The notes: a model not told the origin generated them from the letters alone. A stretch of DNA of 64,000 bases from an uncultured Alphaproteobacteria bacterium (GCA_943788635.1 CALSRA010000025.1:31628-95627); one strand, 5' to 3'. Shown: positions 26,020 to 34,579, counted from the stretch's first letter. Program-made: numbers and translations.

Positions 26020-27102
26020 ATGAAAATCAAAGACGTCCGCACGACCTTCCTGGAATTGCCGTTCCGGGTCATGCCGTCGCTGCAGGCCGGTTTCAACCGT
26101 CCGCGCCAGATTCTGGTGGTGGAGATCGAAACCGATTCGGGCCTCGTCGGCATGGGCTATCAGCTCTATCTGCGCGAAGGCTTCCGCACCACCAAAGCGG
26201 CGATCGACGAATTGATAACGCCGCGCATCATTGGCCGCGAGGCAACCGAGGTCGAGGGCATCTGGCACGACATCTGGCGCGTGACCTTCGCCGATGGGCG
26301 CGGCGGCGCGCCTTTGCTGGGGCTGTCGATTATTGATGTGGCGCTATGGGACCTGATCGGCCAGAAGGCCGGCATGCCGCTGCACAAGCTGTGGGGCACT
26401 TTCCGCACCGAGATCCCGGTCTATGGTTCGGGCTGCTGGCGCGGCATGGGTGGCGAGGGCATGGCCGAAAAGGCGCAGCGTTTCGTCTCCGAAGGCTACA
26501 AGGCGATCAAGATGCAGGTCGGCCATATCTGGACCGATGCCGAAGACATCGCCAATGTGAAGATGGTGCGTGATGCGGTCGGCCCGGAAATCGACATCAT
26601 GGTCGATGTGAACATGGCCTGGACCGCCGACAAGGCGATCCTGATGGGTCGAAAGCTGGAGGAGTTCGAGATCTACTGGCTGGAAGAGCCGGTGATCCCG
26701 GATGATTTCTCCGGCTATTTCCGCATTGCCGACAAGCTGGACCTGCGCGTTGTTGGCGGCGAAAGCCACTTTACCCGCTACGATCTGAAGCCGTTCTTCG
26801 AGAACCCGAACCTGCCGATACTGCAGCCGGATGTCGTGCGCGGCGGGCTGACCGACCTGCGCAAGACCGCAGCCATCGCCGATACCTGGGGCATGCAGAT
26901 CGCACCGCACCTGTATCCGGAACTGATGATCCATGTCGCGGCCTCGATCCCGAACGGGCTGATCCTGGAAAACATGGAATTCCTGGATGATCTGTGGGTC
27001 GATTGGGCCGCACCGGTGAACGGCATGATCACCGCCCCGGATACCCCGGGCCACGGGCTGCGCTTCAAGCCCGAAATCATGACGGATTGCGCGATCCAGT
27101 AG
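26020..27102 (+). CDS. Mandelate racemase/muconate lactonizing enzyme family protein
   Basis: The 360-residue enolase-superfamily enzyme has the capping domain followed by the modified TIM barrel. Metal ligands are visible as MVDVNMAW (Asp), YWLEEPVIPDD (Glu) and RVVGGESHF (Glu), and the basic His is in IAPHLYPELM. The usual KxK motif reads AIKMQVG, so the second lysine is Gln. In mandelate racemase this second Lys is the S-face base, so here catalysis probably relies on the His and the remaining Lys, suggesting a dehydratase or one-sided reaction. It is probably co-transcribed with hyuA. The substrate is unknown but likely a hydroxy or sugar acid. Confidence 0.9.
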   Translation: MKIKDVRTTFLELPFRVMPSLQAGFNRPRQILVVEIETDSGLVGMGYQLYLREGFRTTKAAIDELITPRIIGREATEVEGIWHDIWRVTFADGRGGAPLLGLSIIDVALWDLIGQKAGMPLHKLWGTFRTEIPVYGSGCWRGMGGEGMAEKAQRFVSEGYKAIKMQVGHIWTDAEDIANVKMVRDAVGPEIDIMVDVNMAWTADKAILMGRKLEEFEIYWLEEPVIPDDFSGYFRIADKLDLRVVGGESHFTRYDLKPFFENPNLPILQPDVVRGGLTDLRKTAAIADTWGMQIAPHLYPELMIHVAASIPNGLILENMEFLDDLWVDWAAPVNGMITAPDTPGHGLRFKPEIMTDCAIQ

Positions 27103-27125
27103 CTTGGATTCAAACGGTTTGTTTC

Positions 27126-27162
27126 GGGGCGGTGTGCATTGCATGCCGCCCCGGTTCATTTT
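27126..27162 (+). terminator. Terminator after the enolase-family gene, abutted by the IS element
   Basis: GGGGCGG (27126-27132) pairs with CCGCCCC (27146-27152), with extra pairing inside, followed by a T-rich tail (GGTTCATTTTA). The IS5 element begins immediately after the tail, at 27164. Confidence 0.7.
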
Positions 27163-27163
27163 A

Positions 27164-28095
27164 GTGTCCGGCCCGAAATGAGTTGAGTGATTTCAGTAAG
27201 TTGTGATTCTCTCGTTTGTGTTGAAGCAAATGAGGAGACACAACATGTGGACTGAGATCACCCGCCCGCAGTTTGATCGTTCGAGCCTTCGTTCCGCAAG
27301 CGACTTGACGGATAAGGAGTGGCGTTTGATTTCGCCATTATTGTCCCCGCCGCGTCGATTAGGCCGCCCGCGAACCACGGATTTTCGAGAAGTGGTGAAT
27401 GGGATTTTTTATGTGGCGCGCACCGGTTGCCAATGGCGCATGGTGCCCCGGGAATTTCCGCCACGCAGTACGATCCAGCGATATTTTTACGCTTGGCGCT
27501 CGGATGGAACCTTGCACGTCATCAATCGCCAACTGGTGATGTCGATGCGGGAAACCTCTGGGCGCACGACCAGCCCGACCGCCGGGGTGATCGACAGCCA
27601 GACGGTGAAAACCACGGAAAGCGGCGGTGTTCGGGGCTATGACGCGGGAAAGAAGGTCAAAGGGCGCAAGCGTCATATCGTGACCGACACAGGCGGCTTT
27701 CTGGTCGCCGTCATGGTTCACGCCGCCGATATCCAGGATCGCGACGGCGCGCCCGCGCTGTTGGCGTCGATACGCCACGCCTTTCCCCGGTTGCGCCATG
27801 TTTTCGCCGATGGTGGTTACGCGGGACCGAAGTTGCGCGACGCGCTGGCCAAACTTGGGAAGTGGACCGTGCAGATCGTCAAGCGCTCCGACGCCGCCAA
27901 GGGGTTCGTATTGTTGCCCCGCCGCTGGGTGGTTGAGCGCACCTTCGCTTGGCTCGGTCGTAACCGCCGTCTCGCCAAAGATTTCGAGGAAACCATCGAA
28001 AGCGCGGAGGCATGGCTCCTGATCGCCAGCATTCAACTGCTCGCCCGACGATTGGCAAGAGCATGAAAACATGGATATCATTTCGAGTCAGACTC
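27164..28095 (+). mobile_element. Complete IS5-family insertion sequence
   Basis: The 932-base element is bounded by 18-base inverted repeats: left 27164-27181, right 28078-28095, reading G(T/A)GTC(C/T)G(G/A)C(C/T)CGAAATGA, 14 of 18 equal. It is flanked on both sides by TTA (27161-27163 and 28096-28098), the TNA-type target duplication of IS5-family elements. One transposase gene fills most of it and looks intact, so the element may still be active or recently inserted. It sits between the enolase-family terminator and a damaged GNAT gene. Confidence 0.9.
27245..28066 (+). CDS. IS5-family transposase
   Basis: The 273-residue DDE transposase opens with a helical DNA-binding region (LTDKEWRLISPLLSPPRRLGRPRTTDFREVVNGIFYVARTG). 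The catalytic domain has the first Asp in GVIDSQTVKTTES, the second in HVFADGGYAG, and the Glu in VERTFAWLGRNRRLAKDFE, the Y(2)R(3)E(6)K-like signature of IS5 members. No frameshift is present, so it is a single-frame IS5 subgroup. The start at 27245 follows GAGGAGACACAAC. All three catalytic residues are intact. Confidence 0.95.
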   Translation: MWTEITRPQFDRSSLRSASDLTDKEWRLISPLLSPPRRLGRPRTTDFREVVNGIFYVARTGCQWRMVPREFPPRSTIQRYFYAWRSDGTLHVINRQLVMSMRETSGRTTSPTAGVIDSQTVKTTESGGVRGYDAGKKVKGRKRHIVTDTGGFLVAVMVHAADIQDRDGAPALLASIRHAFPRLRHVFADGGYAGPKLRDALAKLGKWTVQIVKRSDAAKGFVLLPRRWVVERTFAWLGRNRRLAKDFEETIESAEAWLLIASIQLLARRLARA

Positions 28096-28111
28096 TTAGA
28101 CAGGTGCGACC

Positions 28112-28568
28112 ATGATCATTCGCGAAGACGACCTCACCGGCCCCGAAATCGCAGCATTGCTGCAGGCGCATCTCGACACGATGGCCCTGCACTCGCCGCC
28201 GGAAAGCATCCACGCGCTCGACCTCGACGCGCTGCGCGTGCCGGATGTGACCTTCTGGACGGTATGGGACGGGGCCGGACCTGCTCGGCTGCGGCGCGCT
28301 GAAGGAACTCGATGCGGGCCACGGCGAGATCAAATCGATGCATACCGCCGAACAGCACCGGGGCAGGGGCGTCGCCCGTCTGCTCGTCAAATATATCCTG
28401 CGCACGGCGCGCGATCGCGGCTACGCGCGGCTCAGCCTGGAAACCGGTTCAATGGAAGCCTTCGCGCCGGCGCGCGCGCTCTATGCGCGGTTCGGTTTTG
28501 TGGAGACGGGACCGTTTGGTGACTACGCAGAAGACCCGTTCAGCGCCTTTATGACGCTTGTCCTCTGA
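28112..28568 (+). pseudogene. GNAT acetyltransferase gene with a +1 frameshift
   Basis: The first frame encodes MIIREDDLTGPEIAALLQAH through VPDVTFWTVWDGAG. After about 28275 the matching continuation lies in the +1 frame: LLGCGALKELDAGHGEIKSM, then MHTAEQHRGRGVARLLV with the acetyl-CoA-binding Q/RxxGxG/A loop, and ending FSAFMTLVL. One extra G in the GGGGCCGGACC stretch explains the shift. Repaired, it would be a normal GNAT enzyme of about 150 residues. It starts 17 bases after the IS end, so its original promoter has been separated or replaced. A sequencing error is possible. Confidence 0.8.
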
Positions 28569-28595
28569 CGCTCCGGACGCAAAAGGAACCCGGAA

Positions 28596-29147
28596 ATGGT
28601 CTTTCCCTTCAGCGCAAGAGGGACATTCGACGTGACGATGGATGTCAGGGGAACGGGCGATAAGCCGTCATCCTTGGAGATGGCTACTCATGTCGCCGGG
28701 CTCGAACAGACGGTTATGGGTTGGCTGAAGACGAACGGGGCGTTGGATATCCGCCAAACCGCCGATGGCGTAACCTTCAGGGGGCGGCAGTTTAGATGGA
28801 ATTTCCTGGCCGAAAACCTTCTGCTAGGCATAACTTTCGGCCGCATCGAAATTACCCCGGTCGAGCAGGGAGTCCGCGTCTTCTGGCATATGCGCTGGAC
28901 GTATTACGCGATTGCCTCATTGCTGTTTTTTGCGATTTTCTTTTTCTGGATACCGTTATCCGGCGCGCCGGAAGGACAACTCACCTACAAGCTGGTAATG
29001 GGCGTCATGTTCGGGAACGCGGCTTTCTGGGTATTTCTCAGCATCGTCAACTATGCCCTGTTTCTAAAGATCGGCTTTCCGCAGCGGCTGAAAAGCTTCT
29101 TCCGCTGGCGGCTGGGCGGAACTATCTGCAAGGAAGGGGCCAGATGA
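28596..29147 (+). CDS. Two-helix membrane protein of unknown function, family member 1
   Basis: The 183-residue protein has no family I recognise. An N-terminal soluble part starts MVFPFSARGTFDVTMDV, contains GVTFRGRQFRWNF and GITFGRIEITPVEQGVRVFWHMRWTYY, and then two hydrophobic helices (IASLLFFAIFFFWIPL; VMGVMFGNAAFWVFLSIVNYALF). It ends LFLKIGFPQRLKSFFRWRLGG, probably cytosolic. A full paralogue lies at 30312 and a C-terminal remnant at 30069. All share the aromatic-rich FxxRxxF pattern and the K-x-GFPxRLKxF tail. AAAGGAACCCGG precedes the start. It directly follows the GNAT gene. Confidence 0.7.
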   Translation: MVFPFSARGTFDVTMDVRGTGDKPSSLEMATHVAGLEQTVMGWLKTNGALDIRQTADGVTFRGRQFRWNFLAENLLLGITFGRIEITPVEQGVRVFWHMRWTYYAIASLLFFAIFFFWIPLSGAPEGQLTYKLVMGVMFGNAAFWVFLSIVNYALFLKIGFPQRLKSFFRWRLGGTICKEGAR

Positions 29148-29151
29148 GGAT

Positions 29152-29548
29152 GTGGCCCAAAAAGTGAATAATCTGTTCAGGTACCTGGTTGCTGGTACTT
29201 TTTTTGATCGTCTATAATTTTCCTGAAAAAGATATCGATCTCGATGCGAAACTGACACCTGTCAGCTGCATTGACGAAAATGCAGTCCTTGTAACGAAAA
29301 ACGATCCGCTCTTTCAGTATGAGGTCGGTAAATCTCCCGTCAGGGTCGAGAGAACGGCTTACTTTCGGTATGTAACCGGGAAAGACCCGGTCAGAATCGA
29401 GAATGGTCCGGAACCTGATGGGGGCTGGCGACAGGGCAGAAAGAACAATCAGCCTCTAAAATGTCCCGCCAACCGTTATCGTCCTCTCGTCATAGAGGAC
29501 AGTTCGACATCCAAGTATTTTGCATTTCGGGGCGGTTGTGACTTCTAA
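29152..29548 (+). pseudogene. Small membrane-anchored or secreted protein gene broken in a T7 run
   Basis: From GTG at 29152 the frame reads VAQKVNNLFRYLVAGTFF and then stops. With one T removed from the seven-T run at 29199-29205, it continues LIVYNFPEKDIDLDAKLTPVSCIDENAVLV and on to GGCDF at 29548. This gives an uninterrupted protein of about 131 residues with one N-terminal membrane or signal helix and a polar remainder containing two FRY/VRxE-like repeats (PVRVERTAYFRYVTGKDPVRIENG). No family is recognised. The lesion may be an assembly error or a slippage site. Confidence 0.55.
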
Positions 29549-29945
29549 CCAGCGGAAGGTTTCTGTCGTCGGACGGGATGGATTCTTAACGAGGCCTGCG
29601 AAGTCGAATCTGTCATCGCGTTACCCGAGGAGAATTTGTTGCATGTTGAGGAGCAGCTGAAATGCTTTTCATGTGGTTGTGGCTGTTACACGCGGGAACT
29701 GGCGTATTTTGCAAACGGCACAATATATTTTCATGTTACGGGCTTTCCGATTCCCGAAAAAAAGGCGCGGATTGTTTGAAGTCGTGACCAATGCGGACGG
29801 AACTTTCGCCTGGCGGCAAAGAATAAGGGGCCGCATCGAACCCCCGCTGGTCTTCTCACCATCCGGTTGCAAGGTTGCTTACTACGAAGTGTCGTATCTG
29901 GGAAACGAACTTGTTATCCAAGACCTCTGCGGGGATGGGGGATGA
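29549..29945 (+). pseudogene. Degraded coding remnant in two frames
   Basis: Directly after the TAA at 29546 the same frame continues without another stop to 29769, encoding a protein-like stretch: WILNEACEVESVIALPEENL, CFSCGCGCYTRELAYFANGTIYF and VTGFPIPEKK. At the seven-A run 29757-29763 the coding character shifts frame: RGLFEVVTNADGTFAWRQRIRGR and YYEVSYLGNELVIQDLCGDGG, ending at 29945. Joined, this would be a Cys-rich protein of about 130 residues, perhaps a second copy or extension of the preceding gene. I recognise no family. 29946-30068 shows nothing I can support. Confidence 0.5.
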
Positions 29946-30068
29946 CCGGTCTTTGAATGAGTGTCGCAATGGACTGACGGAAACCAAGTCAGATAGCGTC
30001 TCGCGAATCCAGATTCGGACTCGGGTTTTCGTACCCGTTCGAGAATAACGTTGCGGACTTGCGCAACA

Positions 30069-30230
30069 CCTTCATGACGCTCGTTTGCTGATCCTCCGGA
30101 CGTTAAAGGAAATCGGAAACGGTTATGCCGTTCATCGGAATTGCCTTGGTGTTTGTTGCGATCGGCAATTATATCCTCTTTCCCAAGTTAGGCTTTCCGC
30201 AACGGCTCAGGAGCTTCTTTCGCTGCTGAT
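30069..30230 (+). pseudogene. Internally deleted remnant of the GNAT tail plus membrane-protein gene
   Basis: Bases 30069-30123 align without gaps to 28546-28600, the end of the GNAT gene and the leader of the family 1 membrane gene, at about 43 of 55 positions. They encode TFMTLVC then a stop, like FMTLVL of the GNAT gene. After a deletion of about 440 bases, 30125-30230 encodes MPFIGIALVFVAIGNYILFPKLGFPQRLRSFFRC, the C-terminal helix and tail of the membrane protein. It is a decayed tandem duplication. Confidence 0.7.
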
Positions 30231-30311
30231 TGAGCGGAACAACAGTCAGGGGTAATGGTAGAGAGCGCGCATTGCATTTTTTAACAGGGCTAAACAGGAC
30301 CGTCGGCAACA

Positions 30312-30806
30312 GTGTATCCCTTTAGTGTAACGGATTCGTTCGATATCGCCGCCTATGGCGAACCCGAGCCTTATGCGGCTAAAATTACGGGTGAAATTCT
30401 TGAGTTCCTGGAGAAACAGCGGGCCCGGAATATTACCTTTCAGGGGGGCCAGTATACCTTCCAGGGCTTCTTGAATCTGTCAGCGGATCACAACAACTGC
30501 ATACACGGTATCAGTATCGGGCGAGTATCGATCGTTCGGCATGGCGACGTCCTTCGTATCGCATGGCATTTGCGCTACACTTATTGGGCCGCTTCAATTG
30601 CCATTCTCTTTGGTATCTTTTTTCTTATTCCCGCATCGGGTGTCACTGATTCCTCCACTCTTTTTCATCTGTTTCTGGGAGTCTTGTGCTTCTGGCTGTG
30701 TACAAATGTCCTGGGCTATCTGACATTTCGGAAACTCGGATTTCCTGCCCGACTGAAAGAGTTCGTGCGTGGGCGGTCCAGCGGCAGGGCGCGGGTCGTT
30801 GAATAG
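30312..30806 (+). CDS. Two-helix membrane protein of unknown function, family member 2
   Basis: The 164-residue protein is a paralogue of the gene at 28596. It starts at GTG (MYPFSVTDSFDI, compare FPFSARGTFDV). It has ITFQGGQYTFQGF matching VTFRGRQFRWNF, ISIGRVSIVRHGDVLRIAWHLRYTYW matching ITFGRIEITPVEQGVRVFWHMRWTYY, two hydrophobic helices, and FRKLGFPARLKEFVRG at the end. The frame is intact. Function is unknown. The soluble N-terminal half has a beta-rich look and may face either side of the membrane. No recognisable ribosome site precedes it, so expression is uncertain. Confidence 0.65.
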   Translation: MYPFSVTDSFDIAAYGEPEPYAAKITGEILEFLEKQRARNITFQGGQYTFQGFLNLSADHNNCIHGISIGRVSIVRHGDVLRIAWHLRYTYWAASIAILFGIFFLIPASGVTDSSTLFHLFLGVLCFWLCTNVLGYLTFRKLGFPARLKEFVRGRSSGRARVVE

Positions 30807-31000
30807 GTTTTCGAATAACGCCTGCCTTCCCGGCTTCGGTCTCGTTGACGGATAAGGTGCGGAAAACGGCGCTTTGGCGGATCTGGATACCGTTTTCAGA
30901 GGATGTTCTCAGACAACGGTTAACGCATATTTAACCATTCCGATGGTTAATGAGTTCAGCGTTTTCCGATCATGTCATGATCACAGCTCGGTTGATTGCG

Positions 31001-31540
31001 ATGCAAAGATACGCGCGCTGTTTGCGGTTCCTGCTTCTTTTGGGCAGTGGAATCGTTGTGGCTGCCTGCGGCACCACCTGGGCGCCGGAACCCGCGTTGC
31101 TGGACGAGACGGAGCCCCTGGAAATGTCAGTCCGGGGCGGCATTAACCCGGTGTCCGAAGCCGTTGAAGTGGTTTCCCCGCGACCCAAGGATAAGCCCTC
31201 GGTTCCGCCGACAATCAATCCCGGCCTGGCAACCGGCGATGAAACCGACCACAACCGCAAGTCAGTCGCGCTCACCGCCAAGACACTGCTTGGTCTTTCC
31301 GAGCGGGAGGTTGCTGTATTGCTGGGGCCGGCGAAAGAGACGTTTGTCGTGCCGCCATCGCGAATCCTCGAATACCGTTTTCCGGACTGCGATGTCACCC
31401 TGTACCTGTATGCGAACCTGATGACGCGGGATTACGCGGTGCTGCATATGGAATCGAATCCGCACCGGACCCAATCGGAAGCAAAACCGGTCTGTACCGC
31501 AAGGATATCCCACCCGCCGCCAGCGGAAGAGGCGATGTAA
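31001..31540 (+). CDS. Putative lipoprotein
   Basis: The 179-residue protein begins MQRYARCLRFLLLLGSGIVVAAC, a signal peptide with a lipobox (VAAC) and Cys near residue 23, so it is predicted to be lipid-anchored. A low-complexity linker rich in Pro, Glu and Val follows, then a compact C-terminal part: TAKTLLGLSEREVAVLLGPAKETFVVPPSRILEYRFPDCDVTLYLY. This resembles the 'GMT..EVxxLLGxP...W.Y' pattern of SmpA/OmlA-type small outer-membrane lipoproteins, but only loosely. It ends exactly one base before the histidine kinase gene and is probably in the same operon, suggesting an envelope-sensing role. Confidence 0.75.
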   Translation: MQRYARCLRFLLLLGSGIVVAACGTTWAPEPALLDETEPLEMSVRGGINPVSEAVEVVSPRPKDKPSVPPTINPGLATGDETDHNRKSVALTAKTLLGLSEREVAVLLGPAKETFVVPPSRILEYRFPDCDVTLYLYANLMTRDYAVLHMESNPHRTQSEAKPVCTARISHPPPAEEAM

Positions 31541-33571
31541 ATGACCTGGGCCGGACTGCACTTCCAATTGCGTGTTGCGCCATTCCTGGCGGCGTCGCTC
31601 GGTGCGTTTGGCCGTTTGTGTCTGAAAGGCTTCGATCGGGCCTGCAGAAAGCGCGAACAGGCGGTGACCGCACCACGGTTGGCGACCCGCCTTTTCGCGA
31701 TGCTGCCGGACCGGCACAGCCTGACGGCAAAGATCCTGCTGGCGGGTGTGGTATTCGCGCTTGTTCCGGTCATAATCTACGACCGGCTTTGCGAGGCGGA
31801 GCGAGGCAAATCCGATTTGCTGTATCAAACAGCCCGGGAGCAGGGCCGCCTGATTACGACCCATCTTGCGCCAATGTTTCGCGATGGCCCCAAAAGCCTG
31901 CCGCAGATTGATAAAGCGCTGGCGGAACTCGCCGGCGACAGCCTGAATATCCGCATCCTGTTCCGCCTTGATGCGGCGCCGGGCAATGCCGGATTTTACT
32001 ATGTTGCCGCCAATCCGGCGCTGGATGGCGATTACCTGCAGTCCGAAATCGACAAGCTGAGCGCGCTGGGCGTGCTGTCGCGGCTCACTGAATCGTGCAG
32101 CAGCGACGAGACCATTGGCGCGCGGCATTCCCTGGCGGACGGTCTGCAGCAACTGATTACGGCGGTCATTCCCTATGCGACGGCAACGGGCTGTTGGGCC
32201 GTGGTCACGTCCTATTCCGGTCAGGCGTTTCTGGGATCATCATTTGGTCGGCCATACTGGCAGTCGCCGGAAATCCAGTTTGCCAGTGTGCTGTATTTTT
32301 CGGCGGCGATCCTGACAATCATCATCCTGTTGCGCATCCGGGCGGGACTGCGGACTTTCCGGGAAACGGCCATGTCGACGGGGCGCAGGGGGGCTGCGGG
32401 AAGCTTTGCAGCCGCGAACGAAAATCCGGATCTGCGCAGCGTGGCCGAGGCTTTCGACGAAATGGTGCAGCGGATCGGCCTGCTGTCCTTCGCCGTTGAA
32501 CGCAGTCCAATCGCTATCTCCGTTGCGGATCGTGACTGGCACGTCGCCTATGCAAACCCGGCTTGCCAGATCCTGTCGGGATACCGTCAGGAAGACCTCA
32601 TTGGCAAAGACCTGCGACGCAACGGGTTCCAGAGCCAGGGCGATATTTCCTGGGATGAAATCTGTTCGCAGGTGGAACGCGGCGAAACCTGGCATGGCCA
32701 GGTCCAGCGGCGCAAACCCGATGGCCGTGTCCTGTGGGCCGACGTGTCACTGTATCGATTGTCGCGTGACGGGCAGCGGGCGGATCATTTCGTCTGCCTG
32801 CAGGAAGACATTACCGAACGCCAGCAGCTTCTGAATCGTCTGGTCTCCGAGAAGGAAAAGGCGCAGGCGCTGAATCAGGTAAAGTCCAATTTCATCGCGC
32901 ATATGAGTCATGAATTCCGCACCCCGCTGAACGCAATCATCGGGTTTTCCGAAGTTATTTCCAAAGAACTATACGGCCAATGCGATACGCCGCGTTACGT
33001 GGCCTATGCGGGACATATACACAATAGCGGCCAGCACCTTCTGTCGCTCATCAACGATATTCTCGACCTTTCCAAACTGGAATCGGGCAAGGAAACGCTG
33101 CATCTCGAAGCCTTGGACCTGGCGGCGCTGATTGACGACATGGCAGGGCTCGTGGTGCCGCAGGCCGAAGCCGCGCAAGTTACCCTGACCATCGATTGCC
33201 GCCTCGGCGGACAGCGCGTTCACGCCGACGAACGGGCGGTCAAGCAGGTGCTTCTCAACCTGTTGTCGAATGGAATCAAATTTACGCCGGCGGGCGGAAC
33301 GGTGACGGGGACCGCGGAACGATTGTCCGGGGGCCGCATCCGCCTGGCGGTTGCCGATACCGGCTGCGGTATTGCGGCGGATGAAATTCCAAAAATCTGC
33401 GAACCCTACGAGCGCGCGAATAACGCCGAAACCCGCGTTACGACAGGGACCGGCCTGGGGCTTCCAATCGTCAAGCGGCTGGTGGAATTGCAGAATGGCG
33501 TCTTCACGATTACCAGCACCGTCGGTGAAGGCACAAAGGTTGAGGTCATCCTGCCCGCGGCAGCCGCTTAA
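31541..33571 (+). CDS. Membrane PAS-domain sensor histidine kinase
   Basis: The 676-residue protein has TM1 near residues 66-84 (ILLAGVVFALVPVIIY), a periplasmic sensor of about 160 residues, and TM2 near 247-266 (FASVLYFSAAILTIIILLRI). A PAS domain follows at about 325-430 (AVERSPIAISVADRDWHVAYANPACQ...GYRQEDLIGKDL), then HisKA with FIAHMSHEFRTPLNAIIGFSE (phospho-His about 457), and a HATPase domain with N, G1 (VADTGCGIAADE) and G2 (TGTGLGLPIVKRL) boxes. No response regulator is adjacent, so it probably signals to a distant one or a phosphorelay. It follows the lipoprotein gene with no gap and ends overlapping the sseA stop on the opposite strand. Confidence 0.93.
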   Translation: MTWAGLHFQLRVAPFLAASLGAFGRLCLKGFDRACRKREQAVTAPRLATRLFAMLPDRHSLTAKILLAGVVFALVPVIIYDRLCEAERGKSDLLYQTAREQGRLITTHLAPMFRDGPKSLPQIDKALAELAGDSLNIRILFRLDAAPGNAGFYYVAANPALDGDYLQSEIDKLSALGVLSRLTESCSSDETIGARHSLADGLQQLITAVIPYATATGCWAVVTSYSGQAFLGSSFGRPYWQSPEIQFASVLYFSAAILTIIILLRIRAGLRTFRETAMSTGRRGAAGSFAAANENPDLRSVAEAFDEMVQRIGLLSFAVERSPIAISVADRDWHVAYANPACQILSGYRQEDLIGKDLRRNGFQSQGDISWDEICSQVERGETWHGQVQRRKPDGRVLWADVSLYRLSRDGQRADHFVCLQEDITERQQLLNRLVSEKEKAQALNQVKSNFIAHMSHEFRTPLNAIIGFSEVISKELYGQCDTPRYVAYAGHIHNSGQHLLSLINDILDLSKLESGKETLHLEALDLAALIDDMAGLVVPQAEAAQVTLTIDCRLGGQRVHADERAVKQVLLNLLSNGIKFTPAGGTVTGTAERLSGGRIRLAVADTGCGIAADEIPKICEPYERANNAETRVTTGTGLGLPIVKRLVELQNGVFTITSTVGEGTKVEVILPAAAA

Positions 33572-34452
33572 CCCACTTCGATCGGTAGTGATTCGTCCTT
33601 TGCCCATTGGCTCATCGAGTCGTCATAGACGGTGACATCCCGGTAGCCCAGTTGGTGCAGCAGGAAGGCGTCCAGCGTGGCCGCGATGCCGCCGCCGCAA
33701 TAGACGATCACCCGGTCATCCGGATCTGCGGCGCAAATGTCCTCGAACACTTTTGCGACCTCATCCGCCGGGCGGAAGGTGTTGTCGGCGGGATTCAGCA
33801 GGCTGGCCGCGGGGATATTGACACTGCCGGGAACCCGGCCTGCGCGGCCGTAGCGGGCGTTCTCCCCGCTGTGCAGATCGGCGCCCAGTGCATTGATCGT
33901 GCAGGTCGCCGGCGCGCCGATGGCGTCCTTTACCTCGTCCTTGCCGGTAAACAACCCGCGTCGCGGCTTCGCCGTGAAATCGCCCGGTTCCGGCGTCGTG
34001 GCCGGCGTGGTTGAAACCGCGCGCCCCTCGGCGGTCCATTTCTGGAAGCCGCCGTTCAGCAGGGCGGCATTGTCGAACCCGAAAGCGCGCAGCATCCACC
34101 AGATACGCGTCGCCCATTGTGCGTTGGCGGTGGAATACAGGACCACCCGTGTGTCGCTGCCGACGCCGTGTTTCGCAATGGCGGCGGCGAAATGATCGGC
34201 GGAGGGCAGGGTGAAGCTGTAGGGAGAATCGGTTTTGGACAACTCCCCCTGCAGGTCCAGGAAACCCGAGCCGGGGATATGCCCCTTGTCATAATCCTCA
34301 CGCCCGCTCTTGACCCTGTAAGGCTTGCCCGGCGCTGCCTCGTCATAGAGCAGATGCACGGTGCAGTCGAAAACCAGCAGATTGGCGTCGTTCAGATGCG
34401 CTTCCAGCCAGTCGGTTTCGACGATGGCGTCCGGGTATCGATACGCTGTCAT
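33568..34452 (-). CDS. sseA: Thiosulfate/3-mercaptopyruvate sulfurtransferase
   Basis: The 294-residue protein has two rhodanese domains. The N-terminal inactive one contains HIPGSGFLDLQGEL, and the C-terminal catalytic one contains VPGSVNIPAASLLNP and the active loop VIVYCGGGIAATLDAF. The active cysteine begins a CGGGIAA loop; mercaptopyruvate enzymes usually carry CGSGVTA and thiosulfate enzymes CRxGxT, so mercaptopyruvate is the more likely donor. It transfers sulfane sulfur to thiols or cyanide. Its stop codon overlaps that of the histidine kinase, with no visible terminator between them. Confidence 0.9.
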   Translation of the reverse strand: MTAYRYPDAIVETDWLEAHLNDANLLVFDCTVHLLYDEAAPGKPYRVKSGREDYDKGHIPGSGFLDLQGELSKTDSPYSFTLPSADHFAAAIAKHGVGSDTRVVLYSTANAQWATRIWWMLRAFGFDNAALLNGGFQKWTAEGRAVSTTPATTPEPGDFTAKPRRGLFTGKDEVKDAIGAPATCTINALGADLHSGENARYGRAGRVPGSVNIPAASLLNPADNTFRPADEVAKVFEDICAADPDDRVIVYCGGGIAATLDAFLLHQLGYRDVTVYDDSMSQWAKDESLPIEVG

Positions 34453-34579
34453 GGTAGCCCCCTGTTTTCCACGGCCCTGCCCAGCGGGCCGATATTCAGT
34501 CTAGCAGCGGATCAATATGGATCAAATCAGTTCGGTGACGCATGGAGTGTGCGAAAAAAAGGAAAATAATCATTAAATG

